Shown: in pieces, positions 1-6,706 of the stretch
How the letters are laid out: every line of letters begins with the position of its first letter
Numbering within the stretch: position 1 is the stretch's first letter
NCBI RefSeq assembly: GCF_900109605.1
Contig: NZ_FOAM01000006.1
Coordinates: 124,001 to 188,000 of the forward strand
Length of the DNA: 64,000 bases
Direction of reading: 5' to 3'
Source: Xaviernesmea oryzae
Lineage (GTDB): Bacteria > Pseudomonadota > Alphaproteobacteria > Rhizobiales > Rhizobiaceae
Program-made: the position numbers and the translations under genes
The notes under the pieces: model-generated
Database searches by the model: none
What the model saw: only the letters and a program-made list of their open reading frames with translations
What the model was told of the DNA's origin: nothing

Positions 1-78
1 CGAGTTCAAAACAAGGGGAAGAAGCTGCTGGGCCGGCTCCAGGACCTCGAACAGCGCCTCCCCGGAAGCCTCGGACAT
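1..78 (-). CDS. N-formylglutamate amidohydrolase, N-terminal fragment
   Basis: Only the first 26 codons are present; the gene runs off the left edge. The start is an ATG with a good Shine-Dalgarno (AAGGAA) just upstream on the minus strand. The N-terminus begins MSEASGEALFE and ends LPLVLNS, which resembles the start of rhizobial N-formylglutamate amidohydrolases, where PHSG follows the same hydrophobic strand. The family hydrolyses N-formyl-L-glutamate in histidine or formyl-amino-acid breakdown. It is divergent from cpdR, an arrangement I recall from other rhizobia. Identification rests on a short stretch and neighbourhood, so it is provisional. Confidence 0.6.
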   Translation of the reverse strand, partial: MSEASGEALFEVLEPAQQLLPLVLNS

Positions 79-263
79 CACATTCCTTTTTACCATGTCG
101 CCATGTCGGCATTCTGTCATGTTGCCAGTGGAAGGCATCTGTGTCCATAGTCTCTTCAGGGCCTCGTGGGCGCGGCTTGACCGCGTCTTTTCACGGGGTA
201 TCTAGACATTTTCCGACGTCATGGCCGGGAGGCGCGCTGCGCCACCGGCATGATGAAGACCTA

Positions 264-310
264 GAGCATCGGACCGAAAAGGGGGAACCGATTTTCGGTA
301 AATCCGATGC
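264..310. repeat. Palindromic intergenic repeat, copy 1
   Basis: A 47-base hairpin-forming element. The outer arms GCATCGGA and TCCGATGC and the inner arms CCGAAAA and TTTTCGG pair perfectly. Elements of this type, starting GAGCATCG and ending CGATGC, are very common between genes in Rhizobiaceae. Related shorter copies lie at 328-360 and 61873-61903. Confidence 0.7.
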
Positions 311-327
311 AGCAACAAAAACCTGGA

Positions 328-360
328 GCATCGAGCCGCGCCCGATTGTCGGCACGATGC
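328..360. repeat. Palindromic intergenic repeat, copy 2
   Basis: Shorter relative of the element at 264-310. Arms GCATCG-A-GCCG and CGGC-A-CGATGC are separated by about 11 bases. The arms are identical to those at 61873-61903, some 61 kb away. It lies in the 5' region of cpdR, 28 bases before the ATG, so it would be in the cpdR leader transcript if the promoter lies upstream. Confidence 0.7.
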
Positions 361-387
361 TTTAAGGACAGCAACGGCTGGACATCC

Positions 388-750
388 ATGACTGCAAAGA
401 TTCTCCTCGCAGAAGATGACAATGACATGCGCCGCTTCCTGGTGAAGGCGCTGGAAAAGGCAGGCTATAAGGTCCTGTCCTTCGACAATGGCGCCAGCGC
501 CTATGACCGGCTTCGCGAAGAACCCTTCTCGCTGCTCTTGACCGACATCGTCATGCCCGAAATGGACGGCATCGAACTTGCCCGGCGGGCGACCGAACTC
601 GATCCCGACCTCAAGGTCATGTTCATCACCGGCTTTGCCGCTGTGGCACTCAACCCGGACTCCAAGGCGCCGAAGGATGCCAAGGTGCTCTCCAAGCCGT
701 TCCACCTGCGCGACCTCGTCGACGAGGTCAACAAGATGCTGGCCGCATAG
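388..750 (+). CDS. cpdR: CpdR-type single-domain response regulator
   Basis: A 120-residue stand-alone receiver domain. The acidic pocket is E9-D10-D11, the phospho-acceptor is D53 in LLTDIVMPEMDG, the switch Thr is in FITGFA, and the conserved Lys is in LSKPFH. In Caulobacter and Sinorhizobium the unphosphorylated protein acts with ClpXP as adaptor for regulated proteolysis in the cell cycle, and the CckA-ChpT relay phosphorylates it. S. meliloti CpdR1 is likewise phosphorylated at D53. The last residues, KMLAA, resemble the ClpXP-recognised C-terminus of Caulobacter CpdR. The ATG at 388 gives the family length; an upstream in-frame ATG at 307 would add 27 atypical residues across the second palindromic repeat. 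Confidence 0.93.
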   Translation: MTAKILLAEDDNDMRRFLVKALEKAGYKVLSFDNGASAYDRLREEPFSLLLTDIVMPEMDGIELARRATELDPDLKVMFITGFAAVALNPDSKAPKDAKVLSKPFHLRDLVDEVNKMLAA

Positions 751-789
751 GCCTGTCAAAAAAGACGCAAAAAACCTTCACATCCCGTC

Positions 790-819
790 TTGACGCCGCG
801 AAGGGTTTTGTGGTCTATG
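790..819 (+). promoter_or_regulatory. Candidate sigma-70-type promoter of tRNA-Val
   Basis: TTGACG (790-795) is followed after 17-18 bases by GTCTAT/TCTATG (813-819). The tRNA begins 14 bases beyond. The -35 is near consensus and the -10 is weaker. Placement directly before a stable RNA gene supports it. Confidence 0.45.
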
Positions 820-832
820 CCGCTCATCGGAT

Positions 833-907
<75 letters not shown>

Positions 908-935
908 TCCAGATTAGTCTTACAAGACCTTCAAG

Positions 936-957
936 GCCCTGCAATTGCAGGGCTTTT
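936..957 (+). terminator. Rho-independent terminator after tRNA-Val
   Basis: A perfect 7-bp stem, GCCCTGC/GCAGGGC, with loop AATT, followed by TTTTGTCGTTTT. Confidence 0.85.
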
Positions 958-1309
958 GTCGTTTTGGGGTGTCGTGAAGTTCCCTCACGTTGAGGCTTGT
1001 CGCGCTCATTCATTCCATTGCGCAACTCGCTCTGCCCCCCTCACCTTTCCAGGTGGAGAGAAGTTATTTCGGGCGACAATGTAACGGATGTTTCATTGCC
1101 GGGATTCGCTCGCGCTCTGGCAGGGCCTACACAGAAATATGAGGGCCTTTTGCGTCGTGCTCCTTAGGTTCAACGAACCTACCCTCATGCCGACCCGATC
1201 TGCCTCAATCCGACCCGATCATGAAATTGCTGTCACGTTCCGATCGGCAAGGAACGAATTGCCCCGCATCTCATTCATCGCTTGTCATTTACATTCGAAA
1301 GGACACAGG
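958..1309. other. Gene-free interval before a secreted proline-rich protein
   Basis: No convincing coding region. It contains the inverted repeat at 1165-1181 and the paired direct repeats at 1190-1220 described separately. An open frame from 1088 runs into the next gene but has no family-like content before the signal peptide. Confidence 0.5.
1165..1220. promoter_or_regulatory. Inverted repeat plus spaced direct repeat (possible operator)
   Basis: TAGGTTC-AAC-GAACCTA (1165-1181) is a 7-bp perfect inverted repeat with a 3-base centre. It is followed by two exact copies of CCGACCCGATC at 1190-1200 and 1210-1220, a 20-base period. They lie 90-145 bases before the start of the proline-rich secreted protein. 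Symmetry and helical spacing fit protein binding, but no regulator is identified. Confidence 0.35.
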
Positions 1310-1660
1310 ATGAAAACCCTGCTGATGGCAGCCTTCGCTCTCTCGCTCGCCGGCTCGGCGCTCGCTCAGGATGCGCCACCGCCCCCGCCGCCGGGAGGCC
1401 CCGCGCCGGTTGCCGGCGAAGCGGCTCCGCCACCCCCGCCGCCGCCGGGTGAAGCCGGCAAGCCGCCGCGTGGGCCACGTCCGCCGATGATGGAAGAAGG
1501 CCGCCCGATGCCGCCGCCGCCGCGCCCGCCCAAGGGTGCGCATTTCCGCATCGAGAAGGGTGACACCAAGGTCGAGATCAAGTGTGACGAGGAAGAGCCA
1601 ATGAAGGCCTGCGCCGACACGCTGATGCAGATCCTCGATCGAGTCGAGCTGAAGGACTAA
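1310..1660 (+). CDS. Proline-rich secreted protein, unknown function
   Basis: A 116-residue protein. Residues 1-19 form a clear Sec signal peptide ending SALA-QD, so the mature form should be periplasmic or outside the inner membrane. Next come two polyproline blocks and an Arg/Pro/Met-rich stretch (roughly 23-75). The C-terminal 40 residues are an acidic, probably folded segment with two cysteines (IKCDEE and MKACAD) that could form a disulfide. The ATG at 1310 follows AAAGGACACAGG. I do not recognise a named family. Low-complexity composition creates long open frames on the other strand, which I regard as artefacts. Confidence 0.75.
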   Translation: MKTLLMAAFALSLAGSALAQDAPPPPPPGGPAPVAGEAAPPPPPPPGEAGKPPRGPRPPMMEEGRPMPPPPRPPKGAHFRIEKGDTKVEIKCDEEEPMKACADTLMQILDRVELKD

Positions 1661-2100
1661 AAGCGCCTCTTCGCAGATCGTTTGGTGGGCTGCAATGGCA
1701 GGCGCTTGAAAGCCACGATCTCGATCAGACAGCGGGAGCTGCGGGTGGACTTCTCGAAGTCGCCCGCAGCTCTTTTCCGTTTTCGATCCAGAGGGCTCTG
1801 CATTTCGACCTCTGTACTGCAGAGCGGTTTGTCTGCCTTGAAATTTGGGTGCGCAACCAGAGGTAGTCCCCCAGTGTTTTACGGATGGGCTTGCGATAAA
1901 CTTGGTGGCACGACTTTGCCTTTAGGCTTCCGCCACCCTAAATTCAGAGTGAAGATGGTCACTGGCATATGCGCGAAGCTGCAGAGACCCTAGAGCTTCG
2001 CCTCTGTACGTCAGTTTATGGGAAAGGCGGCCTGGCCGGAAGCAGGGTCGCTGTTGTGCAGGCCAAATCCGCCTGGCCCACGCATGGATGGGAGACGACG
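1661..2100. other. Intergenic interval with a terminator
   Basis: It contains the terminator at 1736-1777 and no convincing gene. A 103-codon frame at 1682-1993 crosses the terminator, has no homologue that I recognise and lacks a good ribosome-binding site. Confidence 0.5.
1736..1777 (+). terminator. Rho-independent terminator
   Basis: A long stem: GAGCTGCGGG pairs with CCCGCAGCTC and GACTT pairs with AAGTC around a CTCG loop, then TTTTCCGTTTT. It ends the secreted proline-rich protein transcript. Confidence 0.85.
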
Positions 2101-2388
2101 ATGATCAAGCCGCTTGCCCTCAGCCTGTCGCTGCTGCTCATGCCCGCAGCGGCCGATGCGCAGTATAAGAATTACGAGGTGACCCCGACGGGGCGCTGTG
2201 GCGCACAGGGCACCTATGGAAACCAGAACTTCCAGATCGACTGCAGCGGCAATTCCCGATCCGGCCAGATTGGCGGACGCCGGCCGGGTGTGCGCTCCGA
2301 GCGCCCCTCCTCCGTTCGTCGCGGCAGCACGGGCGCCACGCAATCGCGCTGCTTTGTCGATGGCAATGGCAACAGCTTCTGCCAATAG
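2101..2388 (+). CDS. Small secreted protein, unknown function
   Basis: A 95-residue protein. Residues 1-20 are a signal peptide (MIKPLALSLSLLLMPAAADA-Q). The mature part has four cysteines (GRCGAQ, IDCSGN, SRCFVD, SFCQ-end), consistent with two disulfides in the periplasm, and a basic Ser/Arg-rich middle. The start at 2101 coincides with the signal peptide; an upstream in-frame start at 1969 would bury it. No family recognised. Confidence 0.65.
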   Translation: MIKPLALSLSLLLMPAAADAQYKNYEVTPTGRCGAQGTYGNQNFQIDCSGNSRSGQIGGRRPGVRSERPSSVRRGSTGATQSRCFVDGNGNSFCQ

Positions 2389-2511
2389 GACTTCGGTCTC
2401 CGATAAGGTGTGCGGAAGCATATCGCTTTGGCAGAAACCTGTACGGGAACAGGATCGGGGTAGCGCAGACACACCGCATCGCTTCGCCCGCGTTTGAGAG
2501 GATGAACCCGG

Positions 2512-2739
2512 ATGACAAATCTGCCTGACGATGTGGAAGACGCGCTGGAAAGCTTCATGGCGCAGGAAGGCCTGTCACGCGAAGAAGCGCTAGGGCGGAT
2601 CCTGCGTGATTGGTTTTCACGCCGTTCGGCAGCAGATCCAGGAGATGCGGCGGCGGCCGATAGCAAAGGCGCCCCGGACCGGCCGAACCCCGACTTCGTG
2701 CAATATCCCGGCTATTTCAAAGGCGATGGCAGCCTGTGA
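2512..2739 (+). CDS. Small hypothetical protein with RHH-like N-terminus
   Basis: A 75-residue protein. Residues 1-38 (LPDDVEDALESFMAQEGL, then SREEALGRILRDWFSRR) read as helix-turn-helix of the ribbon-helix-helix antitoxin kind. The remainder is Ala/Asp-rich and ends in an aromatic tail (FVQYPGYFKGDGSL). The ATG at 2512 follows GAGAGGATG. No toxin gene follows, so it may be a solitary regulator. The assignment is structural guesswork. Confidence 0.6.
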   Translation: MTNLPDDVEDALESFMAQEGLSREEALGRILRDWFSRRSAADPGDAAAADSKGAPDRPNPDFVQYPGYFKGDGSL

Positions 2740-3005
2740 GACGGCGTCGTCCATATGGCCGATCGGTCAAACATATATGTCCTTGCCATCGGAGCTGGGC
2801 ATAAAGCTGCCTGAATTGAGCCCAATCCCCCGACTGGGCGATGAGGCTGGCAGTTTTAAGATACAAGTCAATGAACCTCGTCGCCCACAGATTCAAAACA
2901 GGAAAGGCCTCCGCATTGCTGCAGAGGCCTTGGAAGAACTCAGTGCTGATCACCGGCCGGCTCGACAGGGCGACTTGAGGTCACTTGTACGTCCGACCTT
3001 CATGC

Positions 3006-3206
3006 TCACGCCATGGCCGCTGGGTCACCGATCGGCAGAAGGGCGGGTTCCTTCAGCGTCGGATCGTTCGGGTTCTTGCTATCGCCGGGATTGAGAACCG
3101 GCGGCTCCGGCGGGCGATCCTGGCCGCGATCGGGCAAGCCTGGCGTCGCCAGAGGGCCACGCGGCGTTTCGGCGTCGGGCGTCGGAATGGGATTGCGGTT
3201 TGGCAT
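3006..3206 (-). CDS. Small proline-rich hydrophilic protein
   Basis: A 66-residue protein beginning MPNRNPIPTPDAE, very rich in Pro, Asp and Gly, with no signal peptide or membrane segment. The near-perfect Shine-Dalgarno AAAGGAG lies 7 bases before the ATG, which is the main reason I call it real although longer frames overlap it on both strands. It is probably intrinsically disordered. Function unknown. Confidence 0.6.
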   Translation of the reverse strand: MPNRNPIPTPDAETPRGPLATPGLPDRGQDRPPEPPVLNPGDSKNPNDPTLKEPALLPIGDPAAMA

Positions 3207-3465
3207 CGGAAACTCCTTTGCTCTGTTTCAGCAAGCCGGCTTTGTTCGCCGGACGCATGGACAGATAACGAGCAGCCGACCGCGATGTTCCCATCCGGAG
3301 GTCGATCAGCTGACAAAAGCCGTGATGCTCAGGCCAGGATGCCATGCTTTGTCAGGATAGCGTGACGCGTGCGCAGCGTTTACAGTCCCGGCATCACATC
3401 AGGACTGTCCGGACGATCGATCACGTCTGCATGGCACCGGGCAGCACCAAGAGGAGGAGCCTCGC

Positions 3466-3867
3466 ATGCGCATGATCTTCGTCAATCTCCCGGTTCGGGA
3501 TCTCGACCGCTCCAAGGCCTTTTTCGAGGCTTTGGGCTTCGCCTTCAATCCGCAATTCACCGATGAGAACGCGGCCTGCATGGTAGTGGCCGAGAATATC
3601 TATGTCATGCTGCTGACCGAGGCGCGCTTCAGGGATTTCATTCTCGATGAGATCGCAGACACGGCGAAAGCAACGGAGGTTCTGACCTGTCTGTCGGCCG
3701 AGAGCCGGGCGGAGGTGGATGATCTCCTCGCCAAGGCGCTGGCCCATGGCGGCAAGCCGTGGAAGCCGGTGACGGATCTCGGCTTCATGTATGGCGCAAG
3801 CTTTCAGGATCCGGATGGCCATGTCTGGGAGCTAGTCCACATGGCGGCGCCCGCGCCGGGCACATGA
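3466..3867 (+). CDS. VOC-superfamily (glyoxalase/bleomycin-resistance fold) protein
   Basis: A 133-residue single VOC domain. It has the typical first strand and helix (MIFVNLPVRDLDRSKAFFEALGFAFN), a central FTDENAACMVV strand and the C-terminal FQDPDGHVWELVHM motif whose Glu is usually a metal ligand. The family includes lactoylglutathione lyases, dioxygenases and resistance proteins. Substrate cannot be inferred, and the long helical insertion around residues 60-95 resembles the uncharacterised PhnB/YaeR-like group. A strong Shine-Dalgarno (AGGAGGAG) precedes the ATG. It is convergent with ilvD. Confidence 0.85.
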   Translation: MRMIFVNLPVRDLDRSKAFFEALGFAFNPQFTDENAACMVVAENIYVMLLTEARFRDFILDEIADTAKATEVLTCLSAESRAEVDDLLAKALAHGGKPWKPVTDLGFMYGASFQDPDGHVWELVHMAAPAPGT

Positions 3868-3891
3868 GGCAGGCTGCGGTAGGCCCGACAT

Positions 3892-3922
3892 GAAAACGGG
3901 CGGAGACATGCGCCTCCGCCCG
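3892..3922 (-). terminator. Rho-independent terminator of ilvD
   Basis: Read on the minus strand, the stem CGGGCGGAG/CTCCGCCCG with a 7-base loop is followed by GTTTTCATG. It lies 26 bases beyond the ilvD stop codon. Confidence 0.8.
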
Positions 3923-3947
3923 CGGATGTGATCCGTGACGAGATCGC

Positions 3948-5789
3948 CTATTCGCGATCGCCCAGATCGCGTACTGCGCCACGGTCGGCCGAGGTGGCAA
4001 AGGCGGCATAGGCCTTGAGCGCCGTGGTCACCTTGCGCTTGCGCTGTTCGGCCGGCTTCCAGCCCTTGGCATCCTGTTCGGCGCGGCGGGCGGCGAGATC
4101 CTCGTCGCTCACGCGCAGCGAGATCGTGCGGTTGGGAATGTCGATGTCGATCATGTCGCCTTCGCGCACCAGGCCGATCAGGCCACCATTGGCAGCTTCG
4201 GGCGAGACATGGCCGATGGACAGACCGGACGTGCCGCCGGAGAAGCGGCCGTCGGTGATCAGCGCGCAAGCCTTGCCGAGGCCCTTCGACTTCAGATAGC
4301 TCGTCGGATAGAGCATTTCCTGCATGCCGGGGCCGCCCTTGGGGCCCTCATAGCGGATGACGACGACATCGCCGGCGACGATCTGGTTGGACAGGATCGC
4401 TTTGACCGAGGCATCCTGGCTTTCGAAGACACGGGCCGGGCCGGAGAAGACCAGGATCGATTCGTCCACGCCGGCCGTCTTTACGATGCAGCCGTCGACC
4501 GCCAGATTACCCTTCAGCACGGCAAGGCCGCCATCCTTGGAGAAAGGATGTTCGACCGAGCGGATGACGCCCTTTTCGCGGTCCATGTCCAGATCGTCCC
4601 AGCGGGCTTCCTGGCTAAAGGCCACCTGTGTCGGCACACCACCCGGGGCCGCGCGGAAGAAGCGGCGCACGGTTTCCGAATTGGTGCGGGTGATGTCCCA
4701 GCGGTCGATGGCGTCGCCCAGCGTCTCGCAATGCACGGTCGGGCAATCGCGGTTGATCAGGCCGCCGCGATCGAGCTCGCCGAGAATGCGCATGATGCCG
4801 CCGGCGCGGTGAACGTCTTCCATATGCACGTCCGCCTTGGCGGGCGCCACCTTGGAAAGGCAGGGCACCTTGCGTGACAGACGGTCGATATCGTCCATGG
4901 TAAAGTCGATTTCGCCTTCGTAAGCGGCAGCGAGAATATGCAGAACGGTGTTGGTCGAGCCGCCCATGGCGATGTCGAGCGACATCGCATTCTCGAAGGC
5001 TTCCTTGGTCGCGACCGAGCGCGGCAGGATCGAGTAATCGTCCTGCTCATAATGGCGGCGGGCGAGGTCGACGATCAGATGGCCGGCCTCGACGAAGAGG
5101 CGCTTGCGGTCGGCATGGGTGGCGAGCGTCGAGCCATTTCCTGGCAGGGACAGGCCCAGCGCTTCGGTCAGGCAGTTCATCGAATTGGCGGTGAACATGC
5201 CCGAGCAGGAGCCGCATGTCGGACAGGCCGAGCGCTCGATCACTTGGACATCGGCATCGGACACCTTGTCGTCGGCCGCCGCAACCATGGCATCGACCAG
5301 GTCGAGCGCATGGGTCTTGCCGTTGAGCACGACCTTGCCGGCCTCCATCGGGCCGCCGGAAACGAAGACAGCGGGAATGTTCAGCCGCATGGCGGCGTTC
5401 AGCATGCCGGGCGTGATCTTGTCGCAATTGGAAATGCAGACCATGGCGTCGGCGCAATGGGCATTGACCATGTATTCGACCGAGTCGGCGATGATCTCGC
5501 GCGAGGGCAGCGAATAGAGCATGCCGTCATGGCCCATGGCGATGCCGTCATCGACCGCGATGGTGTTGAATTCCTTGGCGACGCCGCCGGCCGCTTCGAT
5601 CTCGCGGGCAACCAGCTGCCCAAGATCCTTGAGGTGGACATGGCCGGGAACGAACTGGGTGAAGGAGTTGACCACCGCGATGATCGGCTTGCCGAAGTCC
5701 CCATCCTTCATGCCGGTTGCGCGCCAAAGGCCGCGCGCGCCGGCCATGTTGCGGCCATGGGTGGTGGTTCTCGAACGATATGCAGGCAT
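3948..5789 (-). CDS. ilvD: Dihydroxy-acid dehydratase
   Basis: A 613-residue protein, the usual length of this family. It dehydrates 2,3-dihydroxy-isovalerate and -3-methylvalerate to the 2-oxo acids in valine, isoleucine, leucine and pantothenate synthesis. Iron-sulfur ligand cysteines are visible at C122 ([11 protein letters not shown]) and C195 ([11 protein letters not shown]), and the active-site loop [19 protein letters not shown] lies near the C-terminus. The start [19 protein letters not shown] is the standard N-terminus and follows GAGGACATCAC; an in-frame start 13 codons upstream is less likely. It appears monocistronic, with its own terminator. Confidence 0.97.
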   Translation of the reverse strand: MPAYRSRTTTHGRNMAGARGLWRATGMKDGDFGKPIIAVVNSFTQFVPGHVHLKDLGQLVAREIEAAGGVAKEFNTIAVDDGIAMGHDGMLYSLPSREIIADSVEYMVNAHCADAMVCISNCDKITPGMLNAAMRLNIPAVFVSGGPMEAGKVVLNGKTHALDLVDAMVAAADDKVSDADVQVIERSACPTCGSCSGMFTANSMNCLTEALGLSLPGNGSTLATHADRKRLFVEAGHLIVDLARRHYEQDDYSILPRSVATKEAFENAMSLDIAMGGSTNTVLHILAAAYEGEIDFTMDDIDRLSRKVPCLSKVAPAKADVHMEDVHRAGGIMRILGELDRGGLINRDCPTVHCETLGDAIDRWDITRTNSETVRRFFRAAPGGVPTQVAFSQEARWDDLDMDREKGVIRSVEHPFSKDGGLAVLKGNLAVDGCIVKTAGVDESILVFSGPARVFESQDASVKAILSNQIVAGDVVVIRYEGPKGGPGMQEMLYPTSYLKSKGLGKACALITDGRFSGGTSGLSIGHVSPEAANGGLIGLVREGDMIDIDIPNRTISLRVSDEDLAARRAEQDAKGWKPAEQRKRKVTTALKAYAAFATSADRGAVRDLGDRE

Positions 5790-6042
5790 GTGATGTCCTC
5801 GGACGGTGCTGACGGGGCGCGTCTTCAAGGCAAAGGGCGGCCTCCACGGTCGTCATACCCTTCCGGCTGCGCGTATTTGCGGCGTTCCTAGCGCAAAACG
5901 GGGCCTACGTCACCTTTTGCTTTTGCTGGAGGCCGGTGCCGTCTTTGTGGCCGGGATGGGAACGGGCCGCGCCGGGGAACAAAGGGTAGCCTCCTGTGGT
6001 TTCGAGGGGCCAATGCCGTCTTCGGCGATCGGAGGGTTCCAA

Positions 6043-6306
6043 ATGAGCACGTCGTCCACAACCACCGACCACAAGACCATTCGCGAATGGGCAGAGAGCC
6101 GCGATGGCCATCCAGCCAAGGTGAAGGGCAGCAAGGACGGCGGCATCCTCCGGTTCGATTTCGGTGAGCCGGAAGATTCCCTTGAGACGATCTCCTGGGA
6201 CGAATTCTTCGAGATTTTCGACGAAAACGGCCCCGCGCTTCTCTATCAGGACCAAACGGCAGAGGGCAAAACCAGTCGCTTTTCCAAGTTCATCGACCGG
6301 CATTGA
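6043..6306 (+). CDS. Small acidic protein, unknown function
   Basis: An 87-residue soluble protein (MSTSSTTTDHKTIREWAESRDGHP...). Its residues DGGILRFDFGEPEDSLETISWDEFFEIFDENGPALLYQD look like a compact alpha/beta fold. Small relatives with the TTTDH-TIR-WAE start are common in rhizobia and, as I recall, sometimes carry a misapplied branching-enzyme name. There is no glycosidase motif here. The ATG at 6043 follows GGAGGG. The next small gene starts 11 bases after its stop, so the two are probably co-transcribed. Confidence 0.8.
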   Translation: MSTSSTTTDHKTIREWAESRDGHPAKVKGSKDGGILRFDFGEPEDSLETISWDEFFEIFDENGPALLYQDQTAEGKTSRFSKFIDRH

Positions 6307-6316
6307 GGCGCTCAAA

Positions 6317-6517
6317 ATGACCAAACATCCCAAGACACAGAAACCCGGCGATACCGATCTGACCGAGGATCCGGGCGTTGGCCGCACGCGCGGGCTTCAA
6401 TCGCGTTCCGACGACGAACTCCTGCAGGGCGAGAACACGGTGGAAGGCGACACCGCCAATGACACCACGCCCGAAGGCGGCGTCGATCCGAGCGATCGCG
6501 GCCGCATCAACAAATGA
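6317..6517 (+). CDS. Small hydrophilic protein, unknown function
   Basis: A 66-residue, highly charged and probably disordered protein (MTKHPKTQKPGDTDLTEDPGVGRTRG...), rich in Asp, Glu, Thr and Gly, without signal or membrane segment. It follows the preceding small gene by 11 bases and likely shares its transcript. It resembles small rhizobial proteins without assigned function. treY begins 189 bases further on. Confidence 0.7.
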   Translation: MTKHPKTQKPGDTDLTEDPGVGRTRGLQSRSDDELLQGENTVEGDTANDTTPEGGVDPSDRGRINK

Positions 6518-6706
6518 CCAAGGCAGCTTCAATGGGGACGGACATGCGTCAGCCCTGATCGGATCGTGCTTACTTCTTGCCAGCAGCGCATTCGCCTCAT
6601 CCCGGCGGATGCGATTTCTCATATCCGCAGCTTCTTCCTCCCGCCTTCATCCCCGCCGGTCCCTCGGCCATCTTGAACCCGTTCCAGCTACAAGGCGCTT
6701 CTCTCC

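Noticed and set aside
1682..1993. A 103-codon open frame between two small secreted protein genes
   Set aside because: It crosses a strong terminator stem, lacks a Shine-Dalgarno and has no recognisable content.
2717..2953. A 78-codon minus-strand frame
   Set aside because: Weak start, no good Shine-Dalgarno, no family resemblance.
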